Source: Farysia itapuensis (taxonomy: Eukaryota > Basidiomycota > Ustilaginomycetes > Ustilaginales > Ustilaginaceae). Taken from it: a DNA stretch of 64,000 nt. Below are positions 28,187 through 39,284 of this stretch, in pieces. The stretch is from positions 59,622 to 123,621 of the forward strand of contig JALBYC010000033.1 of NCBI GenBank assembly GCA_023212645.1, given 5' to 3'. Under the pieces are notes generated by a model. It was not told the origin of the DNA, did no database searches, and saw only the letters and a list, made by a program, of their open reading frames with translations. The stretch's first letter is position 1; each line of letters opens with the position of its first letter. Made by a program: the position numbers and the translations under genes.

Positions 28187-30430
28187 CTATCGCACTATAG
28201 CCTCCTGTTGAGTCAGTACTCCCAGGCTTGTTCTGAACTCTTGCTGCTTGCGAGGGGGAAGCAACTTTGTCAAGCCTTCGGCCTTCTGGTCGGTACCAGG
28301 AATCCACTCTGTGATCAGCACCTCTTGCTTGATCATGTCTTTGACAATTGCCGCACGTAGCGTGAGTGCCTTGTTGCGTAGTGGTTATGCAGTCGAGCAA
28401 GCGGTCTCGGCAGTCTGATTGTCAATGTGCAGGACGACAGGAGTGCGCTGGTCGACTAGATCAAGACCCTGCAGTACGTCAACCAGCTCATCGAGTTCAT
28501 CGGCTGCATCCGATGCTGCTACGGTTTCTGCTTCGGCGGTGGACCTGGTCAAGACACGTTGTCTGCGTGACTTCCAAGACAGGGCTCCTCCCATCAGCAG
28601 AGCAACAAAACCGGAGGTCGAGTATGTGTCCTCCCTCCAGTTGCCAGCGTGATCTGAATCTGTATAGGCCAGGAGATCTTCATGTTCTTGAACGGAGTAG
28701 GTCAATGCAGCGGTCTTCGTCGCACTGATGAAACGTAGCAGGTGTCTTGCTTGCTTGAGGTTGATAAGGGTGGGCGCCGCCACATGCTGACCGAGTCGAG
28801 ACACTGCCCATGCCAGATCAGGTCGTGTGGCTACCATCAAGTACATAACTGAGCCGACGATTCGTTGATAAGTATACTGTTGAGCGGGAGTGCAGAGTGC
28901 TGCGCTGTCCTGATCGACCGGAATGTTGATGAGGGATGCATCCAACGGCGCTGTTGCTGGCTTCGCATTCTGCATGGAAAAACGGTTCAAGATCGTATCG
29001 ATGAAAACTTCTTGGCTAAGGGCCAAGACATCGTGGCGTGGTCGACTGATACGAAGGCCCAGGCACCACAAGGCTTCCTCTCCCACCGTGATCTTGAACG
29101 CTTGTCGCAGAGTCTCGATCGTGCCGATTGTGTCGTCGGTTTGACCCGTGATGATAATATCGTCAACATAGACCGCCATAACGACAGATTCGCGTCTGTA
29201 TACGGCGAGGTCGGAGTCCAGCCTAGTGAATCCCATGTCGGTGAGACTGCTGTCCAGCATTTCGTACCACTGACGTCCGGACTGCTTGAGGCCATAGATG
29301 GCTTTGTTCAACTTGCAACAGGACTTGGCACTTTTGGCGTAATGCCGTTCGTAGCCGGGAGGAAGAATCATGTAGATATCTTCGTGAAGATCGCCGTTCA
29401 GGTACGCGGCGACGGAATCGATTTGTCGTATCGTGGAGCCATTCTTCAGGCCGTAGCATAAGACCGCTCGCAAAGAAGACATGGTGACTACAGGCGAGTA
29501 CGTTTCGTGGAAGTCAATTCCAGGCTGTTGTGTGAAACCTCTTCCGACGAGTTTGGTTTTGTACTTTGACACCGCACCGTTTTGATCTCGCTTTCTTTTG
29601 AAGACCCATTTGGCGGAAATGGCCCGGCGATCAGGCGGCAGATCGACGACAGTCCAGGTGCCGTTTTCTTCAAGAGAGCTAAGTTCGGCCTCGATTGCTT
29701 GTTCCCACATGTGCCAATGTTTGGAAGCTTCGGCTTCGCGCAGCGTGGTGGGGTCGGCTTCATCTTCGTCGTCTCTGTCGAAGTTGATGGCTGACAAAAC
29801 AGCGTCGATGGCGTCAAGGCTGGTGGCAGCTTTGTCTTTGGCGAAATCAGGGAGTATGGTTCGCATCATGGAGATAGCGTTGCACGGCGCGACTTCAGTG
29901 CTTTCGGCATCTGCCCTTGCCTGACTGCGCGTGCGAACCGGTATGATGAGCTGCTCTTGAGCAGCAGAATCGTCGCTTGAGAAATCACATGCATCAGCGG
30001 TCACCTCCGCGATGCCGGAAGGAGGCTCCTCCTGACCATGATTATCGTCGTCGGAGGAGTCAGAGCGGTTGCTGTCATCTGCATCAGGAATATGCTGATC
30101 TTCGCTAAGATCGTTGTCGTTGGAGCAGGGCGACGAGTCGTACAGGCCATCATCTTCTTAAAGATTCCACTCCAACGGGTCAATGCTCGTGGGTTGAACA
30201 CTGGATGGCGCGTCGTCATCATTACTGGATGAGTCATGGGGGCTGACTTCATCTCTAGCGAATCTGACGTCCCTACTGAGGTAAAGCTTGTAGCCTTCCT
30301 TGGGGTGTAGACATCGGTACGATCCTTGTGCATTGTCGTCGATGCCTACCATGATACATTTCATAGCGCGATCGTCGAGTTTGTCCCTGCCTCGCTGATT
30401 TTGCAGTGCTGACCCAAACTTCGGCGCCAA
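28187..30430 (-). pseudogene. copia pol: integrase C-terminus, reverse transcriptase and RNase H, with in-frame stops
   Basis: One frame runs from about 30430 to a TAG at 28187 and is broken by TAA at 30158-30160 and TAA at 28385-28387. Before the first stop comes the integrase C-terminal part (KLDDRAMKCIMVGIDDNAQG, then YLSRDVRF). Next is the RVT_2 reverse transcriptase, with AISAKWVFKRKRDQNG, the catalytic YVDDIIITG and GYERHYAKSAKSCCKLNKAIYGLKQSGRQW split over the palm. RNase H follows, with catalytic residues in AYTDSDHAGNW, STAEAETVAAS and LHIDNQTAE. The second stop lies inside RNase H; the remaining frame still matches the domain's C-terminal part (EWIPGTDQKAEGLTKLLPP). Confidence 0.93.
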
Positions 30431-30895
30431 ACTTGCGAGCCATCAGTAGATAAGGCTTGCGACCGTATAGAAGCTTGTAGGGCACGTCTTTTACGGCGGA
30501 CGCATACGTGCGATTCTTCGCCCATGTTGCATGGCGCATAGCCTCAGCCCAGATGGCTTTGGGTGCACCAGAGCTCTTGATCATCGCGCGAACAGCATTG
30601 ATAAGTGTGCGATTGGTTCTCTCTGAGATACCGTTCTGCTGATGGCAGTATGGTGCCGATACCTGTCGTTCGATGCCAAGGTCTCGCAGGTGGTCTTTGA
30701 ACCTGGTGGAGACGAACTCTCCGCCGTTGTCGCTGCGAAAAACGCGCGGATAGCGACCAAAAAGACCTTTGACCTCCTTGAGCCAGTTGGAGATCGCTGC
30801 CGGGGCGTCGCCCTTGGCCTTTAGCATGAAAGTCCACAAGTATCGAGTGTGCACGTCTGTGATTGTTAGAACGTACTTGGCACCTCCCCAGCTCG
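30420..30895 (-). pseudogene. copia integrase core, frameshifted at both ends
   Basis: The frame reads KYVLTITDVHTRYLWTF (first catalytic Asp), RSDNGGEF (second Asp), then QQNGISERTNRTL (catalytic Glu), so the DDE core is complete. It is out of frame with the preceding gag-derived segment (junction near 30893, in a short G run) and with the integrase C-terminus (junction near 30420). Without both shifts the polyprotein would be continuous here. Confidence 0.88.
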
Positions 30896-31477
30896 TGGTT
30901 GCATCGGACCCAGTAGGTCACTGGTCACAATGTCGAGAGCTTCTGTGGTCTTGTTGTTTCCCGCTTCGAAAGCTGGACCCTGGAACTTTGTGCTCTGGCA
31001 ATCATCACAGTCGATGGCTTTTGGCATGTTTGCAACCGTGTACTCGGAGTCGGCAAAAGTCTCTTTGATGCGTTGGATTTCGGAGATGAACTCGTCCACG
31101 CCATTCGTCTGGGCCAAACGGTGCAGCTCACCTTTGAGGTTGTAGATCTGCCTGCAATGACCGCGGCTGAATTTCTTTTTTAGGTCGAGCCACAGAGCGT
31201 TGGGAGTCTGCTTGAAATCGACTACGTTTTGCACCTCGGGGGTGACATTGTTGAGAATAGTCGCTCTTGCTGAGTCGAAAGCGTTCTCCAGCTGGATGCG
31301 GAGACGTTCGTCTTTTGTATCTTCTGCAGAGCGTGCGGTGCCGTTGATGGCTCGCCATATCATTGGGTTGGATGCGATCACGAAAAGTTCGAAAGAACGA
31401 CTCCATTAATGATAATTTTTGCTGCCGCAGAGCTTCTCCGGGGGAAGCGCTCCCGTGATGTTAGCCCTTTCAGTCAT
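30866..31477 (-). pseudogene. copia gag (UBN2-type) with stop codon and internal deletion
   Basis: The likely native ATG is at 31477 (MTERANITGALPPEK). An in-frame TAA at 31406-31408 interrupts the early Tyr/Trp region. The downstream frame has the gag core, with LWLDLKKKFSRGHCRQIYNL and EFISEIQRIKETFADSEY. Near 31015 it passes straight into a pre-integrase fragment (DCDDCQSTKF) and LLGPMQ. The zinc knuckle and aspartic protease that should lie between are absent. Confidence 0.85.
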
Positions 31478-31569
31478 TTTGAGAACGTGGGCGAAGATGT
31501 TTGAATGTCTTTCTCAACGATGTCGCGAGAACACAAAATACCTTGTTTTGATCGTGTCTAGTGGCGAGA

Positions 31570-31585
31570 CTAGAGTCTCATAATC
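31570..31585 (-). other. Primer-binding site, matches a tRNA-Met anticodon arm (half-tRNA primer)
   Basis: The plus strand directly left of the 5' LTR reads AGAGTCTCATAATC and continues TG into the LTR. This resembles the anticodon arm of an elongator tRNA-Met (CAU anticodon in CUCAUAA) rather than a tRNA 3' acceptor end. Known copia and Ty5 elements prime with a tRNA-Met fragment cleaved in the anticodon loop. The match is from memory of tRNA-Met sequences. Confidence 0.65.
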
Positions 31586-31772
31586 TGTAGAAAGGGGGAA
31601 GACAATGTGTTGTATTTCAGTGGGTGAAGACTCTAGCAGGAACTATATATATGAGTGTGCATGTACCGGTCCCTTCTGGTGCATGCCGAAGTTGCCCGAG
31701 ATGAAGGTCTGTCCTCGTCTCTCCGGAGGCGGAGTAGTATCCGACTCCCCCGAGACCCGAGTCTATCCAACA
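31586..31772 (-). repeat. Right LTR (5' LTR of the element), 187 bp
   Basis: Starts TGTAGAAAGGGGG and ends TATCCAACA; same length as the left LTR with two substitutions. It contains TATATATATGAG (about 31644-31655), a likely promoter core. Confidence 0.95.
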
Positions 31773-31777
31773 CTAAC
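31773..31777. repeat. Target site duplication CTAAC (right)
   Basis: Directly follows the right LTR; identical to 27945-27949. Confidence 0.93.
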
Positions 31778-34700
31778 CTGGATGGCATGGCTTCTCGAGC
31801 CATACGCAGCTTGACAGGATCGGCTGTGTCGAACTCGCTCGTGATCAAGTTGTTGAAGGACTTCAACTAGAACGTTCTTACATCGCTTGCAGGGAGGCTA
31901 AGCCAAGTACTGGCGTCTGATGCCATTGGCAGATGACAGTCAAGACAAAGTGCTGAAGCATCCCATACAGCCTGCGGAGAATTAGTACGACCTCAAATTT
32001 GTGAGAAGGGCAGAGTACATCCACTAAGTGCTTCGTTCTTCGCCTCTGTCCAATCCAGGCAATTTCCTTTGTCTGTAATGCCCACAAATTCCTGACTTAC
32101 GAACGTAGACCATAGGTTGATCCGGTGAGTCGACCCTAGGGCCTTGAGTACAGCCTAAATGAGGCTAACTTGATCTCTGGAGTCGTAATGATCCCGAGCA
32201 GTGCCCGGCTCTAGTGAGACAGATTTTACTGTATACCTTGCCAAGCTCTGTTGGCCTGCTTTAGACGGTGTAATTGTCGGCAATGCTTCAAAGTCTGCAC
32301 GTAGGCTAAATGGGGATGAACTGCTAGTAATGCACTGCAGGACTCTAGGTCAGATTGGTCATGCCGCAAATGTTGGCTCGGTTTAAAGCAATCAAAGAGA
32401 AATTTAGCAGGATGCAGAGCAAAGCAGATATGTCCGTACGGGACTGCTTCGTGCGAAGGAATGGCGCTGATGCAAAGCCAAAGCGAATGTGCTTCCCTGG
32501 AACATGAGCATAATCGTGAGTATCAACAATCAGTGCTCAATTGCAAAAGACCAAAGGCAAGATCTCGTGGATGGCTCGATGCCCGCTTTGCAGAAAACCC
32601 ATGTTGAATCAGCTGTCAAGCTGCGTGCTTAACACTCGCCAGTACCCTCATTCGCTGGACTTGCTTGGACATGGAAAACTCCTCTTCCCAGGAAGTAAAG
32701 GGTAATCAATCAGCCTTAAAAGGCAGAGGGATAGTGGGTCTGTGCTGATTCTGTGACCTCCATCGAAGTTGAGTCCGGGTCTGAGCGGGATCAGGGGGAT
32801 CCTCGACCAATTTCTCCCGTGCGCAAAGGCGAACCTTGCACCACCGTTGACTTCGATTCATTCGTCACATTGTTCCCTTTCCTCCTGCATTTGAGGGACG
32901 AGCGGGACAACATCCGTGCGTGCGCACAGAGGCCCTCACGGAGCGCTTGGAGAGTAATTCACGTCCGCCTTCATGAAATTCTCACCATCTTCTCTTCTAC
33001 CTCTGCTAAATGTGCGACATTCATCTTGTCCGTGGCTGCTTACAGACCAGGAACCTTGCGGGTATGTCATGTGCGATTGACGTTGCTTTGAGGAACACAT
33101 AGCAACACCCAGATTCTGGTATGCCAGGACGCATACACACGAAAGTAGCTATGAATAAATGGCATGCTCAGCACGAGATTCAATCATTGTCGAAGAAGTC
33201 CTCTCTGTCGTCGATAACAATTTCAGCCGGCTCTAGGGAATGACTCGACATCCCTGCGCGTATACCCACAAAAAACTTGATGCAAACGTGGGCAAGTTCT
33301 TCTTCTGACTGGCATGCATAGGTGACCTCGTCGCCGTCGACCTCATCGGACCGTCGAAGTCATTGGGTGACGGCCTAAGTTGCCTTTCCCGCGTGCCGCC
33401 GTCTCGACCAAGCTACTGGCTGTAGTGTGGCTCCTCCCATTAGGACTTTATGCTCGTTGCTCAGGTCTGAAGGAGACAGGAAATTCCTGCTCAGAGGTGA
33501 AAGCCCAGATGAGCTGCCGCCCGCAATGCAGAGCTGGAAGCAAAGGAGCGAAACAAATTGGAGATCAAGACCTGGGGCGATTAAGACACCAAGCGTCTAA
33601 TTGCCCTCCGCGGAGAGAGAATCAGGACTGCTTTTGGTCGACGTGGAAAGCAGGAAATCTCAGCAGCACAGGGAGCATTTCGCTCCAAAGCTCGCAGTGA
33701 CACCCACTTTCGAAAGAGCAGGCACTCAACTAGAGCCTATCATCGCCGCCGCGGCTCAATGTAAGTCAAAGGACGCGACCTTGCTCTTCACTATGCTCGA
33801 AGCGACGTTGCGACATGACTTTGCTGCACCGGCGACTATCAGGCATTGGCCCAAAGACGTCACTTTACCATGACATGGAATGAAGTACCGTTGGACACAT
33901 ACAATGTAGGGTACCGGTGCTGTGGCACTTGGTAATGGCGAGCTGGTTGATCAAAATGCCTCGGGTGCCCACTTGATTGAACCATCAGATGCGGAGCTAC
34001 GCCCGCAAGTCTGTGTCGGACGAATTGCAGCTAGCGAGCAAGAAATTAAGGTCGACAAGACCCACTACGCAACGAAAGCAGTCGTTACAGCTTCTAAACA
34101 TCGCAAGGGAAGTGACAGGCAGAACGCAAAGTTTTGACCCCGCCCACGCATGGTAGCGGACTCGTTCGGGCGGCTCTTTCCGTCTAGGCCCCGACTCGAT
34201 AGTGCCTTGTTCCCATCGAGTCTACGTATCACACGCACAGAGTTGCTAGTCCACTCGAATATACTGTTTCTGTTAATCCCCATTGCTGTCTCTCGACAGT
34301 TGTTACGCCTACACTGTGTCACTGTGCTCCACCTCTCTTGCTTTTGATCAGAGCACGCTGCCGGAATACTCGTCATCAACGCAGTTTCAATCACGTTCTT
34401 TCCAGCACATGCTGCTTCTTCTGATACAAACATGTACCACGAGTTTGCTTCTTCTATGTCGAGGGGAACGGCAAGGTGCGCGGTAAACGAGACTGGATGT
34501 CACAACGCGTTTCTCTCAAGACACGTGGATCTAGCTCTCACACTTGCCATTTTTTTGGTGCGGCAAAATCATTTGCTAGAAAGTGTGTGCTTGTCCAGTC
34601 TCGTGCAATGTGACTGACAGTCGAGTATTCAGACGGGCTAGAGCCGGGCAAGCATATGCCCGAAAGAGGTCATGACTGGGTTTTGCGAAAGTGCACAAGC

Positions 34701-34814
34701 TGACATTTATTGGTGCGCAAGTGGAGGTGCGTGCTTAGGGCATCCTGGCAGACCCCACCCTTAGCCATCATCTTGTTGGACCCGTGTTGTTGCTGGGAAT
34801 CCCTGCCCCTATTG
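31778..34814. other. Gene desert right of the copia element
   Basis: 3.0 kb. The frames present are short, have no recognisable domain, and look like chance. No tRNA or rRNA was found by eye. The last 200 bp serve as the promoter of the molybdopterin-binding-domain gene. Confidence 0.75.
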
Positions 34815-35917
34815 ATGGCACTTGCGTATCGATTTGGACAGTCTGCTCTCCTGGTGTCTTCAGCACGCTCTAGCCTTCGACCTTTCTCAAGCTCTGTCTG
34901 CCGATTGAGACCGACGATGGAGAAGCAGCTGCCGACGTTTGAAAAGACGCCTTTGCCAAGCAAGCCGACAGGCGGCAAGTACGTCTCCACGGCGGCATGC
35001 CTCATTATCGGCGACGAGGTGCTCAACGGCAAGACCAAGGACAGCAACTCAAACTACTTTGCCAAGTTCTGTTTCAATCTCGGGATCGATCTGCAGCGTA
35101 TCGAGGTGATTCCGGATGATGAGGATGTGATTGTGGAAGCTGCACAGAGGTTGTCGTCCAAGCACGATCTTGTTGTTTCATCGGGCGGGATTGGACCGAC
35201 ACCGGACGACATTACCTACCAGAGTATGGGCAAAGCCTTTGACGCTGAACCGCTCGAGTATCACGAGGAAACGGTACGTCGGATGGCCGAGAACCTCAAA
35301 GCACGACAGGTCGACACGAGCTCCATCACGGAAGAGGTAAGTATTGGACACTGGCATGTTTCCCCCTCCCCTTGCATCTCACACTGTATTGCTCACGAAT
35401 CCCGCTGTCTTGACAGATGATTACGGCGCGCAAGCGAATGGCTCTGTTCCCGAGCAAACGAGCCGAAGTGATCTACCCGACCGAGAAGCTGTGGGTACCA
35501 GTGGTGCGCATGGATGGCAAGCTATGTATCCTGCCCGGTGTTCCGCGTCTGTTTGAGGTAAGTGTGCGCGCGGGCGAGACGATTCACACATACACACACT
35601 AACGATGGGGGCAATCATCAGGCCTTACTCGATGGATTGGAGGACTACATTGCACTGGATCCGAACAAGCCCAAGCCTTACCGTGTTTTGATCCACACGT
35701 CGCTACCCGAGTCGAATATCTCGCCGTTCCTGGTGCGACTGACGGAAGAATGCAAGCCGCTGTCGATCAAGGTCGGGTCGTACCCCAAGTGGAACAACGG
35801 CGTCGACGTCTCGCTCATCGGCGACAATCTTGCGGAGTTACAAAAGTTGATTCCTAAAGTGGAATCCGAGGTGCAGGGAACGCTGATCAGCCAGGGCCAG
35901 ATTGGGAGCCAAGTTGA

Positions 35918-35953
<36 letters not shown>

Positions 35954-35972
35954 CGGCAAGGGCAAGATCTGA
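34815..35972 (+). CDS. MoaB/CinA-type molybdopterin-binding-domain protein, probably mitochondrial
   Basis: Three exons: 34815-35336, 35417-35557, 35622-35972 (337 residues). Both introns are phase 0 with GTAAGT donors; the second has CACTAAC before its acceptor. The first 35 residues are Ser/Arg-rich with alternating Leu (MALAYRFGQSALLVSSARSS), suggesting mitochondrial import. The MoCF-biosynthesis-type domain covers about 55-230: IIGDEVLNGKTKDSNSNYFA and VSSGGIGPTPDDITYQSMGKAF. Stand-alone eukaryotic proteins of this kind resemble the N-terminal half of FLAD1 and bacterial CinA. The substrate is uncertain, and a molybdenum-cofactor role is not assured. The C terminus ends in a polyGln run (CAG repeat, 35921-35950). 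Confidence 0.85.
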
Positions 35973-36385
35973 CAGCTGGCAGGTCAAAACGTCAACGGAC
36001 TTGCGATGCCGCGGAGAAGGAGCGACCGGCACGCATCGGTGGAAATCACGAATGTCCGACTAAGGATCGACATAGTCTTCCCCCCGCATAGCTGAAATTG
36101 GAATTTTCAATTGCACAGCCCGGATTGTAATTAGAAAATAGAAAACCGAATTCTTGTGGTAAGCAGAAGTTGGATTGTGGAACTGCGCCGGCGCTGAATG
36201 ACGCTCTATCTGACAACGGCGGTCCCGCGTGTGCCTTTTGCCCTTGGCGGCCCTGGGAAAGTGGGATTTGGGACTGAATTTTGGTTGGACGAGAATGTGC
36301 TTAAGATTGCGACCACAAGCACGAGGCGAAAGGGTCTCCTTCTCTCCATCCCCGGCATCCCCCTGAGGAACAAAACCATCATCCT
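35973..36385. promoter_or_regulatory. Intergenic region before GH79
   Basis: 413 bp. It contains GGAATTTTCAATTGC at 36100-36113, a motif like that near the 3' ends of other genes here (1651, 59031). No TATA box is obvious near the GH79 start, and no gene is seen. Confidence 0.5.
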
Positions 36386-38575
36386 ATGCCGTTCTGTTCT
36401 GCGTACGCAAGGCGCGCGCTGTTGCTAGCAGGTCTGCTGGCAGCTAGCGTGCGTGCCGATGTCAATCTCAGCCCCGCCACCAGCTCTGGCTCAGCGGGAA
36501 CCTTGTCGCCCATCATCAGTCCCTCCTACACCGGCTTTGGTATCGAGCCATCCAACGTCATGGCATTCACCGGCACAACCACCGTCAACCAGTTGACGTA
36601 CAACCTGATGCAGAACCTTGCCAATTTCACCGGTGCACCACCGCATTTACGCATCGGTGGCAATGCAGGTGACACTATGCTCTACTCGAGCAGCGTACAG
36701 TCCTACTCGCTCCAGGTCAATGCCAACTCCAACGGCGCAGGAAATGCAGTGGCGTCAGACTACTACTATTTCGGGCCCAACTACTTCAAGGCAATTGGCC
36801 AATTGCCCGCAGGCACTCCGGTCACCTACGGTCTCAACCTCGCCTACACTGGCTCTGATGCCGTGCAGCAGATGGTCAACCAGGCCCAGGCGGCGTTTGA
36901 CAATATCGGCGACAATGTCAACATTGTCGGTCTCGAAATCGGCAACGAGCCAGATCTCTACATCGACCTTGGCTACCGACCCTCTACCTGGACCGTCAAC
37001 GATTTCGGCAACGAGTGGTCGGCGCGCGCCCAAGCCGTGTACCAGCAGGTGTTGGAGCCACGCAACCTCACCTCCGACTTTTTCGAGCCGGCCACAACGG
37101 CCACAACGGCGACCAAGACGGGGCAATCGTTCCGCATCTCCAACCTGGTCAACACCGGTGTTGCCACCAACAACGGTATCTACGTCGCCGGCTGGAACCA
37201 GCACGACTACTACTACTACGTCAACGTGTCCAACTACCAGCTGACGCTCAGTACGCTCCTCGATCTGTCGACGACCGTCAGTCAGTTTCACGAGTGGAGC
37301 GATCAGGCACAGCAGGCCTCGGTGACGGGCAAACCTTACTACCTCCGCGAGATGGGCAGTGTCGGCCCCAACGGCATTGCCGGTATCAGTGACACGTTTG
37401 GCAATGCCCTCTGGACGCTCAACTTTTTCTTCTTTGCCGCTACGGTGCAAGTGAGTGGCGTGCAGATGCACATGACGCAGTACTCGGAGGGCGCACCATG
37501 GCAACCCATCACGCTCAACGGTCAGGGCCCCCACGTTCGTCCCTCGTACTACGCCTGGGCAGCCTTTAATTCGGTCATTGGCGCCAGCTGCAACTCGAGA
37601 ATCGCCCAGGTGACGCTCAACAATGTCCCCGCTGCTTACACCAACCGTCTGAATGCCTACTCGGTCTACCGCGGCGACAGCCTCTCGGCGCTTGCACTGA
37701 TCAACACGCAGCTCTACTATGCCAACAGTGGATCGGCCAACTACCAAAACTTTGTTCTCAGTCTGCCCGCGCTGGCCGGCAAGACCATCTACCTTGCCAC
37801 CATGACTGCGCCCGGCGTCGACTCGTATGGAGGTGTGACGTACAATGGCGTCAGCTACGAACAGTCGGGCAACGGTTCGCCCACCACGATCAACTCGACC
37901 TCGTGGACCATGACTGTGGGTTCGGACGGAACGCTCGTCGTACCCGTGCGTGATTCGCAGGTGGTGATTGCCAGCACCATGCGTTTGGGACAGGAAACGG
38001 TGAATACCAACAACTGCAATGCGCTTGCCACTTCGACGGCTGAAGGTGGAGGAACGGCCTCGGGCGCCAATGGAGCTTCTGCCGCGCCTACCTTCAAGAG
38101 CACCACGGGTTTCCGCTCGGATCAGGTGCTGAGTCTAGGTGCGATTATCGGCATTGCAGCAGGTGGTGGTGTATTCTTACTCGTCGTGCTGGGACTGTTG
38201 ATCTGGTGTTGCGTTGCGTCGAGTCGCAAGCGTAAGAACCGTCGACGACGTGCGCGTCTGGATGCGATGGCCAAGTTGCAACCACGATCGGGGGATAACC
38301 AGGCACTTTTGGCGCGCGATCATCTTGCCGAAGACCACAGCCTGTCCTATCCAACTTACGCGCCTCCGCACCAATCTCCACATGTTCGCGGTTGGGACAG
38401 TCCCATGACGTCGGTGAGCCACGGACACCAAGTGCACCCTGCTTCACGCAGCAACCTGCAACACGGTCCGGATTACGACATGCCAATGATGGCACCACGC
38501 CAACCTGGTCCACCCCCGCACGGATTGCTTCCCAACCCCTACATGCAGCAGTACGACGGCGGACGGGCCTACTAG
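36386..38575 (+). CDS. GH79-type glycoside hydrolase with C-terminal membrane anchor
   Basis: 729 residues. A signal peptide (about residues 1-24, ending VRA) precedes a (beta/alpha)8 barrel related to GH79 beta-glucuronidases/heparanases. PHLRIGGNAGDT is the conserved early strand; E188 in GLEIGNEPDLY is the likely acid/base and E322 in YLREMGSVG the likely nucleophile. A beta-sandwich domain (about 400-540) follows. Unlike most secreted GH79 enzymes, it then has a Ser/Ala linker, one membrane helix (GAIIGIAAGGGVFLLVVLGL, about 583-605) with Cys-Cys, a basic stop-transfer (RKRKNRRRR), and a Pro/His-rich cytoplasmic tail of about 110 residues. It probably trims glucuronyl sugars at the cell surface; the substrate is not readable. 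Confidence 0.88.
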   Translation: MPFCSAYARRALLLAGLLAASVRADVNLSPATSSGSAGTLSPIISPSYTGFGIEPSNVMAFTGTTTVNQLTYNLMQNLANFTGAPPHLRIGGNAGDTMLYSSSVQSYSLQVNANSNGAGNAVASDYYYFGPNYFKAIGQLPAGTPVTYGLNLAYTGSDAVQQMVNQAQAAFDNIGDNVNIVGLEIGNEPDLYIDLGYRPSTWTVNDFGNEWSARAQAVYQQVLEPRNLTSDFFEPATTATTATKTGQSFRISNLVNTGVATNNGIYVAGWNQHDYYYYVNVSNYQLTLSTLLDLSTTVSQFHEWSDQAQQASVTGKPYYLREMGSVGPNGIAGISDTFGNALWTLNFFFFAATVQVSGVQMHMTQYSEGAPWQPITLNGQGPHVRPSYYAWAAFNSVIGASCNSRIAQVTLNNVPAAYTNRLNAYSVYRGDSLSALALINTQLYYANSGSANYQNFVLSLPALAGKTIYLATMTAPGVDSYGGVTYNGVSYEQSGNGSPTTINSTSWTMTVGSDGTLVVPVRDSQVVIASTMRLGQETVNTNNCNALATSTAEGGGTASGANGASAAPTFKSTTGFRSDQVLSLGAIIGIAAGGGVFLLVVLGLLIWCCVASSRKRKNRRRRARLDAMAKLQPRSGDNQALLARDHLAEDHSLSYPTYAPPHQSPHVRGWDSPMTSVSHGHQVHPASRSNLQHGPDYDMPMMAPRQPGPPPHGLLPNPYMQQYDGGRAY

Positions 38576-39284
38576 ATTCCCCTTTTTTCCTCACTCTGGA
38601 CTATTTCTCTCTCGTCAATGTCTCGCTTTCTTTTTTGTGTCTTGTAATTTTTAGCACCTTTTTTTGTCTTTCTGTTGGGGGTCCCTTTGATGGCAGGTTG
38701 TGTGGCAGGCGTTGGCAGGTGGTGGCAGGCTACGTGCATTAGCTGAGACGCGTCAGGGGCCTCCTTCGCTCCGAAATGGAATGGGTAAAGTTTCCAATTT
38801 TAATTTCCAGATGCATCGCAATTAGAGTTAGGCGATGTGAATTACGTCGGTCAATTTGCAGCTGCATTCGGATGGGCTAAAAGGTGACAATCTAGAATTG
38901 CCAATTGGCAGAATTCGATTGGATCGAAGGGCGGTGGGGATCTGCACGGTTTGTGCCCAAAAGGAAAGAAAAGAGGGTTCGGCATAAGTGCGCGAGTGCG
39001 CCCGCGTGGGTTGCTGACATTTCCACTCCGACTCGGCTTTGCGCACAAGGGCGTCGCCCAGCTTGCACGTTGGCTAAGCTCAAGCTCTCGCACCCTCGCT
39101 ATCTCACTGCCTTCGCTCCGAAATGAATGCCAACAATCGGTCAACCCGAATCCAGCCAACCCGTCGTGTTGTGTTGTCGGTGGGGCCGGCGGACACCCTT
39201 TGCGCAAAAGGTTATATACCCTTGGGCCTTCAGCCGGCGGCAATCACTGACACATCCCCATAATACCCTGCTGCTCCAGATACC
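38576..39284. promoter_or_regulatory. Intergenic region with TATA box before the DOMON-b561 gene
   Basis: 709 bp without a credible gene. TATATA at 39213-39218 lies about 70 bp upstream of the ATG at 39285, the same spacing as the TATA box of the GH3 gene. AT-rich CCAATTTTAATTTCC at about 38791 follows the GH79 stop and may belong to its 3' processing region. Confidence 0.6.

Larger units (their letters stand above)
27950..31772 (-). mobile_element. Complete but coding-defective Ty1/copia LTR retrotransposon, 3823 bp
   Basis: Two 187-bp LTRs (27950-28136, 31586-31772) begin TG and end CA, differ at only two positions, and are flanked by the CTAAC duplication. The internal part is coded on the minus strand in copia order (gag, integrase, reverse transcriptase, RNase H), with the primer-binding site next to the right LTR and a polypurine tract next to the left one. 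The coding part carries three in-frame stops (31406, 30158, 28385), two frameshifts (near 30893 and 30420), and an internal deletion that joins gag directly to the pre-integrase Cys motif, so the CCHC knuckle and protease are missing. It cannot encode its own full machinery. Confidence 0.95.

Noticed and set aside
31633..31866. Possible gene interrupted by the copia insertion (minus-strand frame across the target site)
   Set aside because: After conceptual removal of the element the frame stops within about 20 codons and has no ATG start; no family resemblance.
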